In this document: positions 7,238-10,529 of the stretch, one piece after another
Layout: the number at the start of each line of letters is the position of its first letter
Position numbering within the stretch: the stretch's first letter is position 1
Assembly (NCBI GenBank): GCA_019308985.1
Contig: JAFDHB010000124.1
Location: 1-10,529 of the forward strand
Direction: 5' to 3'
DNA: 10,529 nucleotides
From: Deltaproteobacteria bacterium
Lineage (GTDB): Bacteria; Desulfobacterota; DSM-4660; Desulfatiglandales; HGW-15
Program-made: the position numbers and the translations under genes
Notes under the pieces: generated by a model
Database searches by the model: none
What the model saw: only the letters and a program-made list of their open reading frames with translations
Told to the model about the DNA's origin: nothing

Positions 7238-9154
7238 ATGCTGGGATTCGAAAGGGTCATCGCGGTCGTCATGTCAGTATTGGCCATCGCGATGGCCATT
7301 TACCAACTCCTTTACACCCAGTTCCTGGTCCAAAGCCCTGATGCCCATATCATCACCCACCTAGATTTTGCTCTCGTAGTGGTTTTCTTGTCTTTGATAC
7401 TGAAAGAGAAGGGCCGCAAAGGGCGGATATTGATCTCCGTCCTGCTCTTTCTGTCACTGGCCGTCACCGTGTACCTGATGGTCGAGCTCAATAAAATATT
7501 AGAATACCGTACGTCTATCCCGGCCACCTCCGACTTGATCGCAGGAACTTTGATCATACTTGTGCTGCTCATAGGGAATCGGCTTGTTTTCGGCAAGACC
7601 TTCACCATCGTAAGCCTCGTTGCAATCACCTATCTGGGTTTTGGTCGCTATCTGCCGGCTCCCTTTACGGTACCGCCCATATCCTATCAAAGATTGCTCA
7701 TGTGGCTAAGCGTAGAGCTTGGAAGCGGCAAAGGGGTGTATGGTAACATCCTTGATCTATCCGCCACTTACTTGTTCTTGTTTATCTTCTTCGGCGGGGT
7801 GCTCCACACCTTTGGAGGGACGGACTTCATAATAGGGCTTGGTCGCTGGATCGGCTCCAGGCTTTGGGGCGGGCCTGCAATGGTAGCCCTGTTCGGAAGT
7901 GCGTTTCTCGGAACCGTTACCGGCAGTACGGTGGCGAATATAACTATTACGGGCAGTTTTACCATACCCATGATGAAAAAAAGCGGATATTCTCCTGAGC
8001 AGGCCGGCGCAATAGAAACCGTAGTCTCCAACGGAGGCCAGATAACGCCCCCCATAATGGGGGCCACGGCATTTCTCATGGCCGGCTTTGCCGGTATCCC
8101 GTATCTGGATATAGTCAAGGCCTCTATCATTCCGGCGCTCTTGTACAGGCTGTGCGTGTTCATCTACATTACCCTCAGGGCAAGAAAGATGAGGATCAGG
8201 GCAGGAGTAGACACAGTTCCAGGAAGAGATCTGTTATTACAATCACCCGTATTTATATTGCCCTTGGGTGTCTTGATTTTTTTCATGGTTAAGGGCTTCA
8301 CTTTGCCTTACGTGGGGTTTTGGAGTATCGTGACCGTAATCATCTCCGGGCTTGTGGTTAACATCTTGCGAAAAGACAAGCCATTTGCCTTACGGGAAAT
8401 TTTTCAAAATCTGGTGGGCAGTGTTCGTTCCGCATGCGGCATAGCAATGATCTGCGGACTATTGGGGGTCGTCGTCTCGGCAATAGTATCCAGTGGGCTG
8501 GCTGTGAAGCTCTCCCTTGCCATTGAGGATCTGAGCCGCGGTATTCTACCCTTGGCCCTGATCATTACCATGATAAGCTCGATGGTCCTGGGGATAGGGG
8601 TCCCCACACCTGCCGCCTATATGCTGGTGGCGGTCGGGGCTGTTCCCAGTTTGCTTAATATGGGAGTCCCTGTCCTGGCCGCTCATCTGTTTTGTTTTGT
8701 CTCTGCAATATCGTCCCATATTACCCCGCCTATCGCAATAGGGGCTCTGGTTGCGTCTCAAATAGCCGGGGCAAACTATTGGAAGACGGCCTGTGAGGCG
8801 GTAAAGGCGGCTTTTGCCAAGTATCTCCTGCCGTTCTTCTTTGTTTACGCTCCGGTGGTGCTATTACGCCCTGATCGCAACCTCACCGATTCTTTCATGC
8901 AGCTAGTGGGAATATTGATGTTGATCTTTTCCTTACAGGTAGGGGTTTCACAGCACTTGCTCAGGAAGCTCAAAATAGATGAGACGGTGGCCTTCCTTGT
9001 CGGCTCCCTTGTTTTCATATTCTCGGTCTTTGCCGGGGGAAAGGTCGCCTTCCTGATAGGGGTTATTTTCATGCTTTTCGGCACCGGGAGACAGCTCATG
9101 CACCGGGCTTCAGATCATGGGAACCACACACTCCCCAGGCCCATGCCTCCTTGA
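7238..9154 (+). CDS. TRAP transporter permease, fused 4TM/12TM (DctQ-DctM fusion)
   Basis: Inner-membrane protein of 638 residues driving sodium- or proton-coupled uptake of the ligand delivered by the TAXI receptor. About the first 140 residues are the four-helix small (DctQ-like) part with the ILEYRTSIPATSDLIAG segment (87-103). The large (DctM-like) part then has the paired inverted-repeat signatures. The first is FGSAFLGTVTGSTVAN (219-234), followed by TGSFTIPMMKKSGYSPEQAGAIE and NGGQITPPIMGA (265-276). The second is LGIGVPTPAAYML (451-463), followed by AAHLFCFVSAISSHITPPIAIGA (481-503) and VYAPVVLL (536-543). Two extra helices (about 553-575 and 584-615) end the protein, as is common in TAXI-linked fusions. 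ATG 7238 is preferred over TTG 7235; its ribosome-binding site is weak (GAAGTGAG). It is intact although its receptor gene is broken, 47 bases upstream. Confidence 0.92.
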   Translation: MLGFERVIAVVMSVLAIAMAIYQLLYTQFLVQSPDAHIITHLDFALVVVFLSLILKEKGRKGRILISVLLFLSLAVTVYLMVELNKILEYRTSIPATSDLIAGTLIILVLLIGNRLVFGKTFTIVSLVAITYLGFGRYLPAPFTVPPISYQRLLMWLSVELGSGKGVYGNILDLSATYLFLFIFFGGVLHTFGGTDFIIGLGRWIGSRLWGGPAMVALFGSAFLGTVTGSTVANITITGSFTIPMMKKSGYSPEQAGAIETVVSNGGQITPPIMGATAFLMAGFAGIPYLDIVKASIIPALLYRLCVFIYITLRARKMRIRAGVDTVPGRDLLLQSPVFILPLGVLIFFMVKGFTLPYVGFWSIVTVIISGLVVNILRKDKPFALREIFQNLVGSVRSACGIAMICGLLGVVVSAIVSSGLAVKLSLAIEDLSRGILPLALIITMISSMVLGIGVPTPAAYMLVAVGAVPSLLNMGVPVLAAHLFCFVSAISSHITPPIAIGALVASQIAGANYWKTACEAVKAAFAKYLLPFFFVYAPVVLLRPDRNLTDSFMQLVGILMLIFSLQVGVSQHLLRKLKIDETVAFLVGSLVFIFSVFAGGKVAFLIGVIFMLFGTGRQLMHRASDHGNHTLPRPMPP

Positions 9155-9239
9155 GTCGCTTTCGGGCAAGAATATCGTCGTGATTGAGATCTTCCGTCCC
9201 TTATCCTGTAAGATCCCAAGAAAAACCCTCCGATGAGCA

Positions 9240-9300
9240 CCCAGCAAGAGATGACCCCAAGAGCTCAAGGGGGACAAGGGGATATTTTCCCTTTGCTGGG
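9240..9300 (+). other. Candidate folded element (three-way junction) ahead of ligA
   Basis: CCCAGCAA (9240-9247) is perfectly complementary to TTGCTGGG (9293-9300). Between them are two smaller hairpins: CCCC/GGGG (9255-9258 with 9269-9272), and AAGGGGA/TTCCCTT (9276-9282 with 9287-9293, one G-U pair, TATT loop, sharing base 9293 with the outer stem). There is no T-run after it, so it is not a standard terminator. It could be an end-of-operon RNA structure or a DNA site; it matches no riboswitch family I recognise. Confidence 0.3.
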
Positions 9301-9301
9301 C

Positions 9302-9329
9302 TTGATTCCCCTGCCAATAGTGATATATT
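9302..9329 (+). promoter_or_regulatory. Candidate sigma70-type promoter for ligA, extended -10
   Basis: TTGATT (9302-9307), a 16-base spacer and TATATT (9324-9329), preceded by TG one base earlier (TGATATATT). Transcription would start near 9336, giving a leader of about 143 bases before the ligA ATG. It lies just downstream of the folded element. This is the best rightward promoter match in the gap, judged by eye. Confidence 0.45.
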
Positions 9330-9349
9330 TTCTTATGTGTTCGGGATAA

Positions 9350-10529
<1,180 letters not shown>

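Noticed and set aside
9188..9215. GATCTT/AAGATC inverted repeat as the terminator of the permease operon
   Set aside because: The stem is 6 bases with a 16-base loop and no following T-run; too weak to call.

Overview
The window looks like an anaerobic, metabolically versatile bacterium, probably of the Desulfobacterota (former Deltaproteobacteria). This is inferred from gene content: a cysteine-rich heterodisulfide-reductase-like iron-sulfur protein, a TAXI-type TRAP transporter and a Bug/TctC-type receptor sit together, and all use ordinary bacterial start and Shine-Dalgarno signals. No taxonomic marker is complete; only the 5' half of ligA is present. No mobile element, CRISPR array, rRNA or tRNA was seen.

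Layout. Positions 1-3215 hold a minus-strand operon, read right to left: a FadR-type GntR regulator, a 583-residue thiamine-diphosphate-dependent decarboxylase/carboligase, and the first 185 residues of a TctC/Bug solute receptor that runs off the left edge. About 0.5 kb of divergent intergenic DNA (3216-3712) follows, with a good sigma70-type promoter facing right. Positions 3713-9154 hold a plus-strand operon: an M20 (ArgE/DapE-type) amidohydrolase, an HdrD-like protein with two 4Fe-4S clusters and two CCG domains, a TAXI-family TRAP receptor interrupted by one in-frame TAA, and a fused DctQ-DctM TRAP permease. A 324-base gap carries a candidate folded element and a candidate promoter, and then ligA (NAD-dependent DNA ligase) starts and runs off the right edge.

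Working model (inference). The two divergent operons form one regulated catabolic locus. Organic acids or N-acylated compounds would be captured by the TctC and TAXI receptors and imported by the TRAP permease. The M20 enzyme would cleave an amide bond, the ThDP enzyme would decarboxylate or ligate a 2-oxo acid, and the HdrD-like protein would pass electrons. The FadR-type regulator between the arms is the natural candidate to control both. The substrate cannot be read from the sequence. The most noteworthy observations are the single nonsense codon in the TAXI receptor, the unusual gene combination, a FadR-consensus palindrome inside the plus-strand operon, and a possible three-way-junction structure ahead of ligA.
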